The notes beneath the pieces were generated by a model that searched no databases, was not told the origin of the DNA, and was given only the letters and a program-made list of their open reading frames with translations. 64,000 nucleotides of DNA, from contig NZ_LMCW01000012.1 of the NCBI RefSeq assembly GCF_001424945.1, positions 126,642-190,641 on the forward strand, written 5' to 3'. The first letter of the stretch is position 1, and each line of letters opens with the position of its first letter. The stretch is from Rhizobium sp. Root1203 (GTDB lineage Bacteria; Pseudomonadota; Alphaproteobacteria; Rhizobiales; Rhizobiaceae). The position numbers and the translations under genes were made by a program. Below are positions 24,216 to 33,116 of this stretch, piece by piece.

Positions 24216-25381
24216 CCTAAATTCGCTGGCGTCTCGGCGCCAGCGTCCCTCATATGAGGAAGCCACTTCCAGCCGGCGTACTTATCTCCCGTCTGGCGAA
24301 TGTGAGTATATCGCTTCAGACTGGACCAAGACCGATGGCCCGACACAGTAGCAGCCCGCGGGATATCCCACCCGATTTCAAATAGCCTCGAGACTCCATC
24401 GTGACGAAGGTCGTGATAGTGCAGATCGTCGATACCCAAAACCTTGCAGGCGTCGGTGAAATTACGCGAGATCGTATTCGAGTTGTACGGGAAGATCTCG
24501 GCTTTGCTGCGCGGCATTGCCTGGATGACCGCAATAGCCTCGGTTGTCAGGGTGCACCACACATCGTTGCCGATCTTTTGGCCGGGATGTTTCATATCTC
24601 GGACGAGAATGCGGCCGTGTTCGGGCTCGTAGTCCGTCCAAAGCAGCCGCGTTATCTCTTCCTGGCGGCGCGCTGAGAAAATTGCAAAAAGGATAGCTTG
24701 GCCCATCGGCATTGATTGAGGTGTTCGAACGTTCCTTTCGGCGAAGTAGGTCAGTAGCCTGTCCAATTCACTCAGGGTTGGGCGGCGGTCGCGCTCCTTG
24801 CTGCGGCTCGTTATGCCGAGACGCTTGGTAACCGTGAACGCGTCGTCGAATGCGATCTTGTCGAGTTTGTAGCCCCACATCGGCCGCGCGACTGCGAACA
24901 CGGCGCCGAGGTGTGACATGTAGTTTCCGACGGTTTGGGGGAGGCGCTCCTTTGCCTCGCCGACTTGCTGAACGTCGGCTCTCAGATCTGGATCAGCATC
25001 CTCCGGTAGCCAGCCTGTCTTCATGTCTGTTGCGAAAGCCGCGATATCGACGCTTGTGATCTCGCTGCAACGCTTGTCGGCGATCGCATGCTTCTTGATC
25101 ATGCGCAGGCATTGGGCCTTCGTCTTGCCAATCTCCTTGACCGATTCCTCAATGTACTTTTGGATTGCCGCGGCGAGGGTTACGTCGGGAGTTTTGAGCT
25201 TGTCGAGAGCGCCTGGTTGATCGAGTTCGGTTTCGCGCTTTTTCAGCCAGGCGTTTGCAACCGGTCGGCGATCGAAGGTCTGTGCCTCGCTATGAACCAG
25301 CACACCGTCTCGCTTAATTCGGATCTGTGCGGTATAAGCCTTTGTCCCGTTCTTGCGCTTTCGCTCTGATATCGTACCCAT
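24212..25381 (-). CDS. int: Tyrosine recombinase (prophage integrase), dusA-associated
   Basis: The 389-residue product has an N-terminal arm-binding-like part (MGTISERKRKNGTKAYTAQI), a core-binding domain and a C-terminal catalytic domain. Catalytic residues are visible: Arg in SARRQEEITRLLW, HxxR in YHDLRHDGVSRLF, His/Trp region SGHRSWSSL and nucleophile Tyr in KRYTHIRQTG. It reads leftward away from dusA, as in prophages inserted at that gene. It would catalyse insertion and excision. The final residues after the Tyr are typical of phage integrases. Confidence 0.93.
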   Translation of the reverse strand: MGTISERKRKNGTKAYTAQIRIKRDGVLVHSEAQTFDRRPVANAWLKKRETELDQPGALDKLKTPDVTLAAAIQKYIEESVKEIGKTKAQCLRMIKKHAIADKRCSEITSVDIAAFATDMKTGWLPEDADPDLRADVQQVGEAKERLPQTVGNYMSHLGAVFAVARPMWGYKLDKIAFDDAFTVTKRLGITSRSKERDRRPTLSELDRLLTYFAERNVRTPQSMPMGQAILFAIFSARRQEEITRLLWTDYEPEHGRILVRDMKHPGQKIGNDVWCTLTTEAIAVIQAMPRSKAEIFPYNSNTISRNFTDACKVLGIDDLHYHDLRHDGVSRLFEIGWDIPRAATVSGHRSWSSLKRYTHIRQTGDKYAGWKWLPHMRDAGAETPANLG

Positions 25382-25382
25382 G

Positions 25383-25421
25383 CAGTGCTACAGAACCTCT
25401 CGCCAGTGCTACGCTGTAGCA
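25383..25421. promoter_or_regulatory. Repeat cluster between integrase and dusA
   Basis: CAGTGCTAC occurs at 25383 and again at 25404, 21 bp apart (two helical turns). The second copy forms an inverted repeat TGCTAC-GCT-GTAGCA (25407 to 25421). The cluster begins 2 bp from the integrase start codon, so it could be an operator, or arm-type integrase binding sites, in the divergent control region. Confidence 0.5.
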
Positions 25422-25472
25422 TTAGCATCTCAGGAACGGGCGTTAAAGGTCCAAAACGAGATTAAACGAGAC

Positions 25473-26516
25473 ATGACGGTTACGAGCGGAAAGCCTGCAA
25501 ATCAAGGGAAATCCCATTATTCCAACAGCCCGATCATTGCGGTGGCTCCGATGATCGACTGGACGGATCGCCATTGCCGATATTTCCACCGGCAGATCAG
25601 CCGCAACGCGCTGCTCTATACCGAGATGGTGGTGGCGGATGCGATCCTACATGGACCGCGCGAGCGGTTGCTGTCGTTCGACGCGGCGGAGCATCCGGTG
25701 GCGCTTCAGCTTGGCGGCTCGGATGCGGAAAAGCTGGTGCGGGCGGTGGAGATCGCCGCACCCTATGGCTACGACGAGATCAATCTCAACGTCGGCTGTC
25801 CCTCCGACCGGGTGCAGTCCGGAACCTTCGGCGCCTGCCTGATGCTGACGCCGGAGACGGTGGCGGCGTGCATCGCGGCGCTGAAGGCTGTTAGCACCGT
25901 GCCCGTCACGGTAAAGTGCCGGATCGGCGTCGACGAGCAGGATCCGGAGGTCGCCTTGCCCGACCTGCTCGACCGGGTGCTCGATGCCGGGGCCGACGCG
26001 GTTTGGATCCACGCCCGCAAGGCATGGCTTAAGGGCCTGTCTCCCAAGGAAAACCGTGAGATCCCGCCGCTCGACTATGACATCGTCTATCGCATGAAGC
26101 AGGCGCGGCCCGATGTCTTCGTCGGCATCAACGGCGGCATCCAGACGCTGGATGCCGCGGCGGAGCATCTCGCGCATGTCGACGGCATCATGCTTGGACG
26201 GGCGGCCTACCAGAATGCTGCCCTGCTTGCCGATGTCGACAGGCGCTTCTTCGGCGCGCCTATGGTCGAAACCGACTGGGACGGCCTGCGCGACCGGATG
26301 ATGGCCTATGCCGAGCGGCATATCGCCGGCGGCGGCCGGCTGCAGCAGGTGGCGCGGCACATGGTCGGGCTCTTCACCGGCCTGCCGGGGGCGCGGCGCT
26401 ACCGGCAAATCCTGTCGACGGATGCGGTGAAATCGGGGGCAGGGCCCGAGGTGATCGCGGCCGCCTTCGCGGCAGTGGATTTCGACGGCGCGACGGCGGA
26501 GGCGGTCGGGGCCTGA
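25473..26516 (+). CDS. dusA: tRNA-dihydrouridine synthase A
   Basis: The 347-residue flavoenzyme reduces uridines in the tRNA D-loop using NADPH. Motifs are VAPMIDWTDRHCRYFHR, LQLGGSDAEKLVRA, the catalytic Cys segment LNVGCPSDRVQSGTFGACLM, VKCRIGVDEQD and IHARKAWLKGLSPKENRE, the last typical of DusA. The first about 25 residues before the VAPMIDW motif are probably phage-derived. The frame is open from 25353, but ATG 25473 is the first start giving a plausible N-terminus. Promoter signals must come from prophage DNA. Confidence 0.93.
   Translation: MTVTSGKPANQGKSHYSNSPIIAVAPMIDWTDRHCRYFHRQISRNALLYTEMVVADAILHGPRERLLSFDAAEHPVALQLGGSDAEKLVRAVEIAAPYGYDEINLNVGCPSDRVQSGTFGACLMLTPETVAACIAALKAVSTVPVTVKCRIGVDEQDPEVALPDLLDRVLDAGADAVWIHARKAWLKGLSPKENREIPPLDYDIVYRMKQARPDVFVGINGGIQTLDAAAEHLAHVDGIMLGRAAYQNAALLADVDRRFFGAPMVETDWDGLRDRMMAYAERHIAGGGRLQQVARHMVGLFTGLPGARRYRQILSTDAVKSGAGPEVIAAAFAAVDFDGATAEAVGA
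25541..25580. other. Inferred attachment site region (attR side) in the 5' part of dusA
   Basis: The region encodes the conserved DusA start VAPMIDWTDRHC. dusA-associated integrases recombine within this conserved stretch, so the host gene is restored with a phage-supplied 5' end. Sequence upstream (25382 to 25540) is visibly less GC-rich than the dusA body. The exact crossover core needs the left junction, which lies outside the window. Confidence 0.5.
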
Positions 26517-26564
26517 GGGCACGTTGGCCACACGGCGCCATACCGGTCTGCAGTCCCCGCCAAC

Positions 26565-26593
26565 GAAAAACGGCGCCCCTTGCGGAGCGCCGT
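26565..26593 (-). terminator. Rho-independent terminator of cspA
   Basis: Read on the minus strand, ACGGCGC-TCCGCAAGGG-GCGCCGT forms a 7-bp GC-rich stem followed by TTTTTCG. It lies 28 bp beyond the cold-shock gene stop. It lies downstream of dusA but has no T-run on the plus strand. Confidence 0.85.
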
Positions 26594-26621
26594 CGTCATT
26601 CCTGCCGAAGCAGAAATGGAA

Positions 26622-26834
26622 TTAGTTTGCCGAGATGTTGACGGCCTTCGGGCCCTTGCCCATGCGATCCGGCTCGGTGTCGAAGGTAACCTGCTGGCCT
26701 TCGCGGAGCGACTGGATGCCGGAAGCCTGAAGAGCGGAGATATGAACGAAAACGTCCTTTGCACCGCCGTCCGGAGTGATGAAACCAAAACCCTTGTCCT
26801 GGTTGAAGAATTTTACGACGCCTTTGGTGGCCAT
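26622..26834 (-). CDS. cspA: Cold-shock protein, CspA family
   Basis: The 70-residue single-stranded nucleic-acid-binding protein acts as an RNA chaperone. It shows RNP1-like [10 protein letters not shown] and RNP2-like DVFVHISAL, with the N-terminal [11 protein letters not shown] typical of rhizobial Csp. The ATG at 26834 follows AAAAGGA. A long untranslated leader appears to precede it, as for thermosensing csp mRNAs. Confidence 0.95.
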   Translation of the reverse strand: MATKGVVKFFNQDKGFGFITPDGGAKDVFVHISALQASGIQSLREGQQVTFDTEPDRMGKGPKAVNISAN

Positions 26835-27261
26835 TGGGATAGGTCCTTTTCCCTGTAGTCTGTCTGGTATCCACCCCCCCGAAAGGAAATGGACGGCTTT
26901 CACTTTCGCGCCCCCTCATCAAATTCAGCGCGCGAAGGGTCAGTCGAGTAGTTCACGAACGGGGAAAGAACGTCTACGCACGTGAGGTCCCCCACGCCAC
27001 CCCCCTGCCGGAAGGCTTTACCACATCAGTCCAGTCACCGGCATGCAAATGCCCGAGTACTTCGATTGGTGCCAGTATTCGAAGCAAAATGCAAGCGAGA
27101 ATATTCTGGCACCGGATGTGACAACCCGGGAATAGCCAAAGATTCAAACACTTGACGAATAGTAAGGATTCACAGTCGCTGCTGTTTCCTTTTGGGAAAC
27201 CGTACCGAAACGGTACCGTTTCGAGACGCCTGACGCCTGCTTTCCATGCGCGCGGTGCGGC
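26835..27261. other. Gene-poor stretch: cspA leader and an operator-like palindrome
   Basis: No convincing gene is seen in these 427 bp. The part next to cspA is probably its 5' leader and promoter on the minus strand. At 27185 to 27199 there is a small TTTCC/GGAAA hairpin, and at 27202 to 27223 a strong nested palindrome described separately. Confidence 0.6.
27206..27223. promoter_or_regulatory. 18-bp perfect palindrome (operator-like)
   Basis: CGAAACGGTACCGTTTCG is a perfect palindrome. It is partly overlapped by the dyad GTACCG-AAA-CGGTAC (27202 to 27216). Nested palindromes of this kind are typical operators of TetR- or LacI-type repressors. No regulator gene lies next to it. Confidence 0.5.
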
Positions 27262-27465
27262 CTATCTGGCCGCTGCTCCACCCAACCTGTGCTGCACCAG
27301 TTCGGCACTGCCGCGGACATGGGAGACGACGGGCTTGCCGCCGGCGTCGACCACGGCATAGGCAATGATCGTCACGTCTTCTTCAAAGGTCGAGACGTAA
27401 AGGACCTGCGCCGGATTGACATAAATCATGTGATTGTGGGTGTTCCTGAAGCCTATGAGTGCCAT
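27262..27465 (-). CDS. Small conserved-looking protein, unknown function
   Basis: The 67-residue product (MALIGFRNTHNHMIYVNPAQ, then VVDAGGKPVVSHVRG) is beta-rich with no signal peptide. GGAAGGAG lies 8 nt before the ATG at 27465. I do not recognise a family. It is read toward cspA but separated by 427 bp, so it is probably its own unit. Confidence 0.65.
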   Translation of the reverse strand: MALIGFRNTHNHMIYVNPAQVLYVSTFEEDVTIIAYAVVDAGGKPVVSHVRGSAELVQHRLGGAAAR

Positions 27466-27569
27466 GCATGTCTCCTTCCGTGCTGCGGCGGAAGATATGC
27501 CATGCAGGGGTTGATGCAAGTTTAACGGGCCGGCAGCGAGAGTGCCCGGCGTCCGGAGAGGCTACAGCC

Positions 27570-27893
27570 TCAGCCGCGCCGCCGTAACCGCTTGATGTCG
27601 TCGTCTGCGAACCGCACCGCCTCGTCGAGGCAGGCATGGCCGATATCGCCTGATGGCAGTGCCTGACGGACGATCTTCACCACCGCCGGCCAGTAGTCCG
27701 GTGGTTCCTGGGTCATGAGGTAGAAATGCGGGGAGCAGGTGCTGCCATGCGTCATCTCGTAGACCCTGACGGCAAAATCGTAGATCTCGTCATAGGTCCC
27801 CAGGCTCAATCCCTCGCACGACAACAACGGCGGCGCTTGGGTGATGTTCGATGATGGCAGGCAACATTGAGGAGACGTTAGCCACTGCGTCAC
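27570..27893 (-). CDS. Small protein, unknown function
   Basis: The 107-residue frame starts at a GTG (27893) with only a weak ribosome site; shorter starts are possible. It contains YDEIYDFAVRVYEMTHGSTC and a charged C-terminus with DEAVRFADDDIKRLRRRG. No family is recognised and codon use looks coding. The true start is uncertain. Confidence 0.45.
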   Translation of the reverse strand: MTQWLTSPQCCLPSSNITQAPPLLSCEGLSLGTYDEIYDFAVRVYEMTHGSTCSPHFYLMTQEPPDYWPAVVKIVRQALPSGDIGHACLDEAVRFADDDIKRLRRRG

Positions 27894-28097
27894 CTAGATC
27901 ATTGAAAGTGATGACGGATTTGTCCCCCCGTCCGGATCATCGTCTTTCAGCGAGAAACGCGGATCAACCGAAATCACCACTGCATTTTCAAGGTTTCCTC
28001 CCTGACAAAGAGGACACTATAGCCTTCATCCTAAAGTCCGCTTTTGGCCAAAGGCAGAGGGCGCGCTAGCCGAACAGCGCGCCACTTTAGTTGAGGT

Positions 28098-28212
28098 CTA
28101 CTCGACCTCGGCCACCTGTTCCGACGGCGCCGGGGCTACGACAACCTCCTCGGTCACTCCGTCGGTTTCGGTTCCGGTAACTGGATCGACATCATCTTCA
28201 CTGAGCTTGTCT
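28098..28212 (-). other. Out-of-frame acidic tail of the upstream gene (likely frameshifted C-terminus)
   Basis: Just beyond the minus-strand stop at 28198, another frame continues open with KLSEDDVDPVTGTETDGVTE and an acidic Val/Pro-rich ending, stopping at TAG (28098 to 28100). Removing one C from CTGCCCAGACAAG would fuse it to the preceding reading frame as ALPDKLSEDD. This suggests a single-base insertion in the gene or in the sequence. Confidence 0.6.
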
Positions 28213-29067
28213 GGGCAGTGCGGAAGCCAATGTATCACGCACCTGGTCAATTTTGCCGACGGCCGGACCGACTCCGAGAACGTCCTTGGCCCATGCCATC
28301 ACTTCCGGATCAGCGACCACGACATCACCTGGCTGCTGAACCGTTGCGATGTCCTTGTTGGCAGCAGCCAGCAGCGCCGCACTCAGGGCGTCGTCGCTGA
28401 GCGCCGGGTTCGTCGGGACGGCATCGACGCCGTTGTCCAACTCGAACTGGGCATAGGCAACGACATAGTCGCGGATGGCGGCCATACGCGGATCGTTGGA
28501 GTTGAGATACGCATGGTAGTTGCGCTTCAGTGAGTTCAAGCCGCCAAGCTTTGCAGAAAGTTTGGGCGTTTCGTCCAGGATGGGTTCTTCCACCTCGATC
28601 ACGGGAGCCACCGCCACCAACGTCGGCTTCTCCGGTTTCGGCGAAGGTTTGGCGGCCTTGAGCAGTGCCTTCTCGGCCTTCGGCGAAACCTTCGCGGTTT
28701 CCGTCAAGGACTTCCTCGATGCGGTACGCTTTTCCGCGTTCTTTTGGGCGCCAAAGAGCTTCCCGAAAGCAGTCGCTATCGGGTCGATCGACTTGGTCGA
28801 ACTGCTCCTTTCACGCGAGGACAGTGCGGCTTTTCCGTTGCCAGCCGAGGCTTGGCTCTCACTCTTGCTCTTGTCGCTATTGCCACCGCCGTGACCACCG
28901 CCATTGCCGCCACCATTCCCACCGCCATTGCCGCCACCGTTTCCGTTGCCTGCGAGGGCAGTCGATGTTGTAAGCTTCAGCGGGCTGTTCAGGTCTACGC
29001 TGACAGGCATAGCCGCGATTGTTGCAGACACGCAGGCCGCCAGTGCCAGGCCACCGATTTTATGCAT
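28198..29067 (-). CDS. Exported Gly/Asn-rich protein, unknown function (3' frameshift suspected)
   Basis: The 289-residue product starts with a signal-like segment (MHKIGGLALAACVSATIAAM), followed by a Gly/Asn repeat tract (GNGGGNGGGNGGG) and a Lys/Ser/Pro-rich low-complexity region, then a more ordered C-terminal domain with KRNYHAYLNSNDPRMAAIRD and VAYAQFELDNG. The ATG at 29067 has GGAGGA 7 nt upstream. The stop seems premature, because an acidic tail continues in another frame. Its function is unknown; a cell-envelope location is likely. Confidence 0.75.
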   Translation of the reverse strand: MHKIGGLALAACVSATIAAMPVSVDLNSPLKLTTSTALAGNGNGGGNGGGNGGGNGGGHGGGNSDKSKSESQASAGNGKAALSSRERSSSTKSIDPIATAFGKLFGAQKNAEKRTASRKSLTETAKVSPKAEKALLKAAKPSPKPEKPTLVAVAPVIEVEEPILDETPKLSAKLGGLNSLKRNYHAYLNSNDPRMAAIRDYVVAYAQFELDNGVDAVPTNPALSDDALSAALLAAANKDIATVQQPGDVVVADPEVMAWAKDVLGVGPAVGKIDQVRDTLASALPRQAQ

Positions 29068-29333
29068 TCGCAAATCCTCCGAATCATACGCTTAACAAGC
29101 CCCGCCAGACTGACTGCAGTCCCTTTGGCTCAAATTTGTGACTGCATTGTCCACATAGAGGACCACCTAGCTACTTCGCCAATCTTATGGCCCAGCGTTC
29201 TCGCGAACCGCACTGAACACCTATATATTTAGCCTAGAACCCGTCACGTCAAAGTGCAATCTAGCTTTGCGCAACTCGGGATGGGACTCTTCAAACTCCG
29301 CGCTGCCGTGTCGATTAAAAAGCAGATATCCCT

Positions 29334-32300
29334 CTACCGCCCTGGCCGCCCCGTCTTGCCCTTGGTGCGGCTCTTCCGCCTCACATCGCCCGTATCCTCG
29401 TAACTCCCGGCACCCGTCTTCCCGCGCACCAGTGGACGAGGGTCGTCGCGCTGCGGCTGTTCTTCCAGCAGCGGCGAGAAGCGCTTCGTGCTCTTGGCAG
29501 AGTCGGGCTTGTCGGGCAGGGCGCCCGTGACCGGTTTTTCGGTGCGGCCGACGGTCATTTCGTCGAGGTCGTTACGGCGGAAGAGGGTCTTTTTCGCGGG
29601 CTCGGCGATGTCGCGGCCCATCTCGTCGAGGCTGGGTTTGGCGAAGAGTGATTTGGACTCCGAATCTGAGGCTTTCCCGTCCCCAACCTGACCGGGGTCG
29701 AGCTCCTCGTCTCTACCCGTCCTCCTGGCCCCCACAGGTGGGAGCGAGCCGGTTGCGGGGGAGAGGGACTCGCGGGTCGCCTTGGCGTTCCTTTTGATGC
29801 CTTCCATGGCCTTGGATTCCTCCCGCGCCATCGGGTCGTCCATGACGGCGAGTTCGGCGGCCTTGAGGCGTTTGATCTCGTCGCGCAGGCGCGCGGCCTT
29901 TTCGAAATCGAGGTCGGCGGCGGCGTCGCGCATCTGTTTTTCCAGCGCGTTGAGGTGGGTCTGCAGATTGCCGCCGACGAGGTTGCCTCCATCCGCGAAG
30001 CCTTTGCCCGAGGCGCCCGAGATGTCGGCGCGCACGTGGTCGCGCTCGTAGACGCTGTCGAGGATGTCGGAGATCTTCGCCTTCACCGATTCCGGGGTGA
30101 TGCCGTGCTCCGCGTTGTAGGCCATCTGCTTTTCGCGGCGGCGGGTGGTTTCCTCCATCGCCCGCTTCATCGAGCCGGTGATGTTGTCGGCATAGAGGAT
30201 GACCTTGCCGTCGACGTTTCTTGCGGCGCGGCCGATGGTCTGGACCAGCGACGTTTCGGAGCGCAGGAAGCCTTCCTTGTCTGCGTCGAGGATCGCGACG
30301 AAGCCGCATTCGGGAATGTCCAGACCCTCGCGCAGCAGGTTGATGCCGACGAGCACGTCGAAGGCGCCGAGGCGCAGATCGCGGATGATCTCGATGCGCT
30401 CCAGCGTGTCGATGTCGGAGTGCATGTAGCGGACGCGGACGCCCTGCTCATGCAGGTATTCGGTCAGGTCTTCGGCCATGCGCTTCGTCAGGACGGTGCA
30501 GAGCGTGCGGTAGCCCTTGGCGGCGGTCTCGCGGATCTCGCCGAGCACGTCGTCGACCTGGCTGCGGGCGGAGCGGACCTCGACCGGCGGGTCGATCAGG
30601 CCGGTCGGGCGGATCACCTGTTCGGCGAAGACGCCGCCGGATTCCTCCATCTCCCAGCCGCCGGGGGTGGCGGAGACGGCGACGGTGTCAGGGCGCATCG
30701 CGTCCCATTCCTCGAAGCGCAGCGGGCGGTTGTCCATGCACGACGGCAGGCGGAAGCCGTATTCGGCCAGCGTCGCCTTGCGCCGGAAGTCGCCTCGGTA
30801 CATGCCGCCGATCTGCGGCACGGTGACGTGGCTTTCGTCGATGAACAGCAGGGCGTTGTCGGGGATGTACTCGAACAGCGTCGGCGGCGGTTCGCCGGGG
30901 CTGCGACCGGTGAGGTAGCGCGAGTAATTCTCGATGCCGGCGCAGGAGCCTGTCGCCTCGAGCATTTCGATATCGTAGCGGGTGCGCTGTTCCAGGCGCT
31001 GGGCCTCCAGCAGGCGGCCGGCCTTCTCAAGCTCGGCAAGGCGCAGGCGCAGCTCCTCCTTGATCGACTTGATGGCGCCGTTCAGCGTCGGGCGCGGGGT
31101 AACATAGTGCGAGTTGGCGTAGATCTTCACCGACTTCAGGTCGCCGGTCTTCTGCCCCGTCAGCGGGTCGAACTCGGTGATACTGTCGATCTCGTCGCCG
31201 AACATGGAGATGCGCCAGGCGGCATCCTCCAGGTGGGCAGGGAAGAGTTCGATCGTATCGCCGCGGACCCGGAAACTGCCGCGGCTGAAATCCATGTCGC
31301 GGCGTTTGTATTGCTGCGCGACGAGGTCGGCGAGCAGCTGGCGCTGGTCGAGCCGGTCGCCGACCGTCATCTGGAAGGTCATGGCCGTATAGGTCTCGAC
31401 CGAGCCGATACCGTAGATGCAGGAGACGGAGGCGACGATGATACAGTCGTCGCGTTCCAGCAGCGAGCGGGTGGCCGAGTGGCGCATGCGGTCGATCTGT
31501 TCGTTGATCGAGGATTCCTTCTCGATGAAGGTATCCGAGCGCGGCACGTAGGCTTCCGGCTGGTAGTAATCGTAGTAGGATACGAAGTATTCGACCGCGT
31601 TGTCGGGGAAGAAGTTCTTGAACTCGGAATAGAGCTGGGCAGCCAGCGTCTTGTTCGGCGCCAGGATGACTGCCGGGCGCTGCGTCGCCTCGATCACCTT
31701 GGCCATGGTAAATGTCTTGCCGGAACCGGTCACGCCGAGCAGCACCTGGCTGCGGTCGCCGTTGTCGAGGCCTTCCACGAGATCCTTGATGGCGGTCGGC
31801 TGGTCGCCTGCCGGTTCGTAGTCGGAGACCATGCGGATCTCGATGCCGCCCTCGGATTTCGGCGGCCGCGCCGGGCGGTGCGGCGTCCACATCTTGCCGT
31901 CCTTGAACAGCGGATTGCCGCTCTCGATCAGCGCCGAGAGGGCTTCGACCGTGGCGGTGACGGCCGTGCCGGCCTTCAGCTCGGCCGCTTCCTCCAGTGT
32001 CGTATCCATGCCGGAGACTGGATTGAGGCCGGCGGCGGCACGCGTCTTCGGATCGGTCGAGCCGCCCATGGAGGTGCCGCGGGCACTTTTCGAAGCGCTC
32101 ACGCTGCCGGCGCCCTGCGCCTTCGCTCCGCGGCCTTCGGCCGACTTCGAGGCGGCGATCTCCACCTTCTTGCGATGCTTGCCGGCCTTCGAGGCGATCT
32201 GGCGCTGCGTCTCGACGCCGGAGGCTTCCGCATCGGCCTCAAGCTGCTTCACCCAGTCGGCGACGGAGCCGCCGAGCGGCGCGCCTTCAAAGGACGACTG

Positions 32301-32354
32301 CGGGGCTTCCTCGAAGCCATCGGGGGCGGGGGACTTTTCCGGAGATTTGACCAT
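29334..32354 (-). CDS. uvrB: Excinuclease ABC subunit B (UvrB), long rhizobial form
   Basis: The 1006-residue protein is the DNA damage-verifying helicase of nucleotide excision repair. Motifs: [28 protein letters not shown] (Walker A), [20 protein letters not shown] (beta-hairpin region), [27 protein letters not shown], and a UVR domain ([20 protein letters not shown]). E. coli UvrB is 673 residues. Here about 180 extra N-terminal and 150 C-terminal low-complexity residues are added. The ATG at 32354 begins MVKSPEKSP. The C-terminal tail holds an unusual segment that looks like an in-frame repeat insertion. Confidence 0.97.
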   Translation of the reverse strand: MVKSPEKSPAPDGFEEAPQSSFEGAPLGGSVADWVKQLEADAEASGVETQRQIASKAGKHRKKVEIAASKSAEGRGAKAQGAGSVSASKSARGTSMGGSTDPKTRAAAGLNPVSGMDTTLEEAAELKAGTAVTATVEALSALIESGNPLFKDGKMWTPHRPARPPKSEGGIEIRMVSDYEPAGDQPTAIKDLVEGLDNGDRSQVLLGVTGSGKTFTMAKVIEATQRPAVILAPNKTLAAQLYSEFKNFFPDNAVEYFVSYYDYYQPEAYVPRSDTFIEKESSINEQIDRMRHSATRSLLERDDCIIVASVSCIYGIGSVETYTAMTFQMTVGDRLDQRQLLADLVAQQYKRRDMDFSRGSFRVRGDTIELFPAHLEDAAWRISMFGDEIDSITEFDPLTGQKTGDLKSVKIYANSHYVTPRPTLNGAIKSIKEELRLRLAELEKAGRLLEAQRLEQRTRYDIEMLEATGSCAGIENYSRYLTGRSPGEPPPTLFEYIPDNALLFIDESHVTVPQIGGMYRGDFRRKATLAEYGFRLPSCMDNRPLRFEEWDAMRPDTVAVSATPGGWEMEESGGVFAEQVIRPTGLIDPPVEVRSARSQVDDVLGEIRETAAKGYRTLCTVLTKRMAEDLTEYLHEQGVRVRYMHSDIDTLERIEIIRDLRLGAFDVLVGINLLREGLDIPECGFVAILDADKEGFLRSETSLVQTIGRAARNVDGKVILYADNITGSMKRAMEETTRRREKQMAYNAEHGITPESVKAKISDILDSVYERDHVRADISGASGKGFADGGNLVGGNLQTHLNALEKQMRDAAADLDFEKAARLRDEIKRLKAAELAVMDDPMAREESKAMEGIKRNAKATRESLSPATGSLPPVGARRTGRDEELDPGQVGDGKASDSESKSLFAKPSLDEMGRDIAEPAKKTLFRRNDLDEMTVGRTEKPVTGALPDKPDSAKSTKRFSPLLEEQPQRDDPRPLVRGKTGAGSYEDTGDVRRKSRTKGKTGRPGR

Positions 32355-32559
32355 GGCCGGAATATGGAGAGAGTCCTGCCGAAATGGAAGAGGCCAAGAG
32401 TACAAAAGGGAAACGGATTTTCCGCGTGCGGTTGCTCTCTTGCCGCGAATGATGTGGTGAGGCTGCGCGGTGCTCCACATCCTCTGCGACAGTTTTCCGC
32501 CATTCAACCGGCAAAGTGCAACCAGCGCGCATCCTCGTTGCTCAGCGCGGTCCAGTTCC

Positions 32560-32916
32560 TCAGGTGCTGTCTGGCGGTGCGAAGAAGCAGTTTACGTCGT
32601 CTTCGGTCGGGTGAAGGCAAATGTGAAAGTCTCCGTCGCCAGATGGGATTTCATCACCGTACGGAATAAAATACAGCTGGTTCCTGGTGATAAGATGGTG
32701 GTCTCCGCGATGGAGGTAGACGGAGAAACCGCGATGCCCCTTTCGCACAGCGGTGCTGGGTATGGCCTCGCAGTCTCCACCGACATCTCTGCTCTTGCAA
32801 CACGCCGGCGGGTAGGTCCAACCGCTGCCGGACTGGTGCGCGTCGCTATGCACGCAAAGGCTGGCCCACATCACGACGAAGGGCACGGTGAACGCTGTTG
32901 CGGGTGTGAAGGTCAC
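32560..32916 (-). CDS. Small secreted Cys-containing protein, unknown function
   Basis: The 118-residue product has a hydrophobic N-terminus and a Cys-rich body: [17 protein letters not shown], then [18 protein letters not shown]. Similar short exported proteins with ACC...DC...C patterns are common in rhizobia but uncharacterised. The GTG at 32916 lies 6 nt after AGGAGG; the frame opens further at a TTG (32937). Confidence 0.65.
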   Translation of the reverse strand: MTFTPATAFTVPFVVMWASLCVHSDAHQSGSGWTYPPACCKSRDVGGDCEAIPSTAVRKGHRGFSVYLHRGDHHLITRNQLYFIPYGDEIPSGDGDFHICLHPTEDDVNCFFAPPDST

Positions 32917-33116
32917 GAAATACCTCCTGGCGAACAATTCAGCCGCCGCCGCAGAATCCTACGCCGATTGCTCACCTGTGTAATGGAAAACCTCGATCCC
33001 CCGGACGCCGCGGTTGGCGACCCTGTTTTCCACTGGTCCGATCACCCGCCGCGTGCCAGATTGAAAGCCCGCAACCGTCGGGACGAAAAATGGGGCGGCT
33101 TTGAAGAGGGTGGCAT

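Larger units (their letters stand above)
1..25580. mobile_element. Prophage, right-hand part (lambda-like head, Mu-like contractile tail), integrated at dusA
   Basis: An unbroken run of phage head, connector, tail, baseplate, fibre and lysis genes reads rightward from the left edge. It ends with a leftward tyrosine integrase directly against dusA. The left end, including repressor and replication genes and the other attachment site, is outside the window. The head genes follow the lambda order with lambda-type families, while the tail genes follow Mu gene order. All structural genes look intact. The right boundary is placed inside the 5' part of dusA by inference from dusA-associated integrases and is not measured. 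Confidence 0.93.

Noticed and set aside
25382..25472. tRNA gene as the prophage integration site
   Set aside because: No tRNA-like cloverleaf or TTCGAATCC-type arm is present; the dusA 5' end explains the site better.
28860..28960. Short regularly spaced repeats, considered as CRISPR
   Set aside because: They are in-frame codons for a Gly/Asn tract inside one gene, with no spacers or cas genes.
32355..32559. LexA box (GTTC-N7-GTTC) upstream of uvrB
   Set aside because: Only isolated GTTC occurrences were found; no properly spaced pair.
29955..32669. A 904-codon open frame on the plus strand opposite uvrB
   Set aside because: It is the antisense shadow of a GC-rich gene with strong codon bias; the minus strand carries every UvrB motif.
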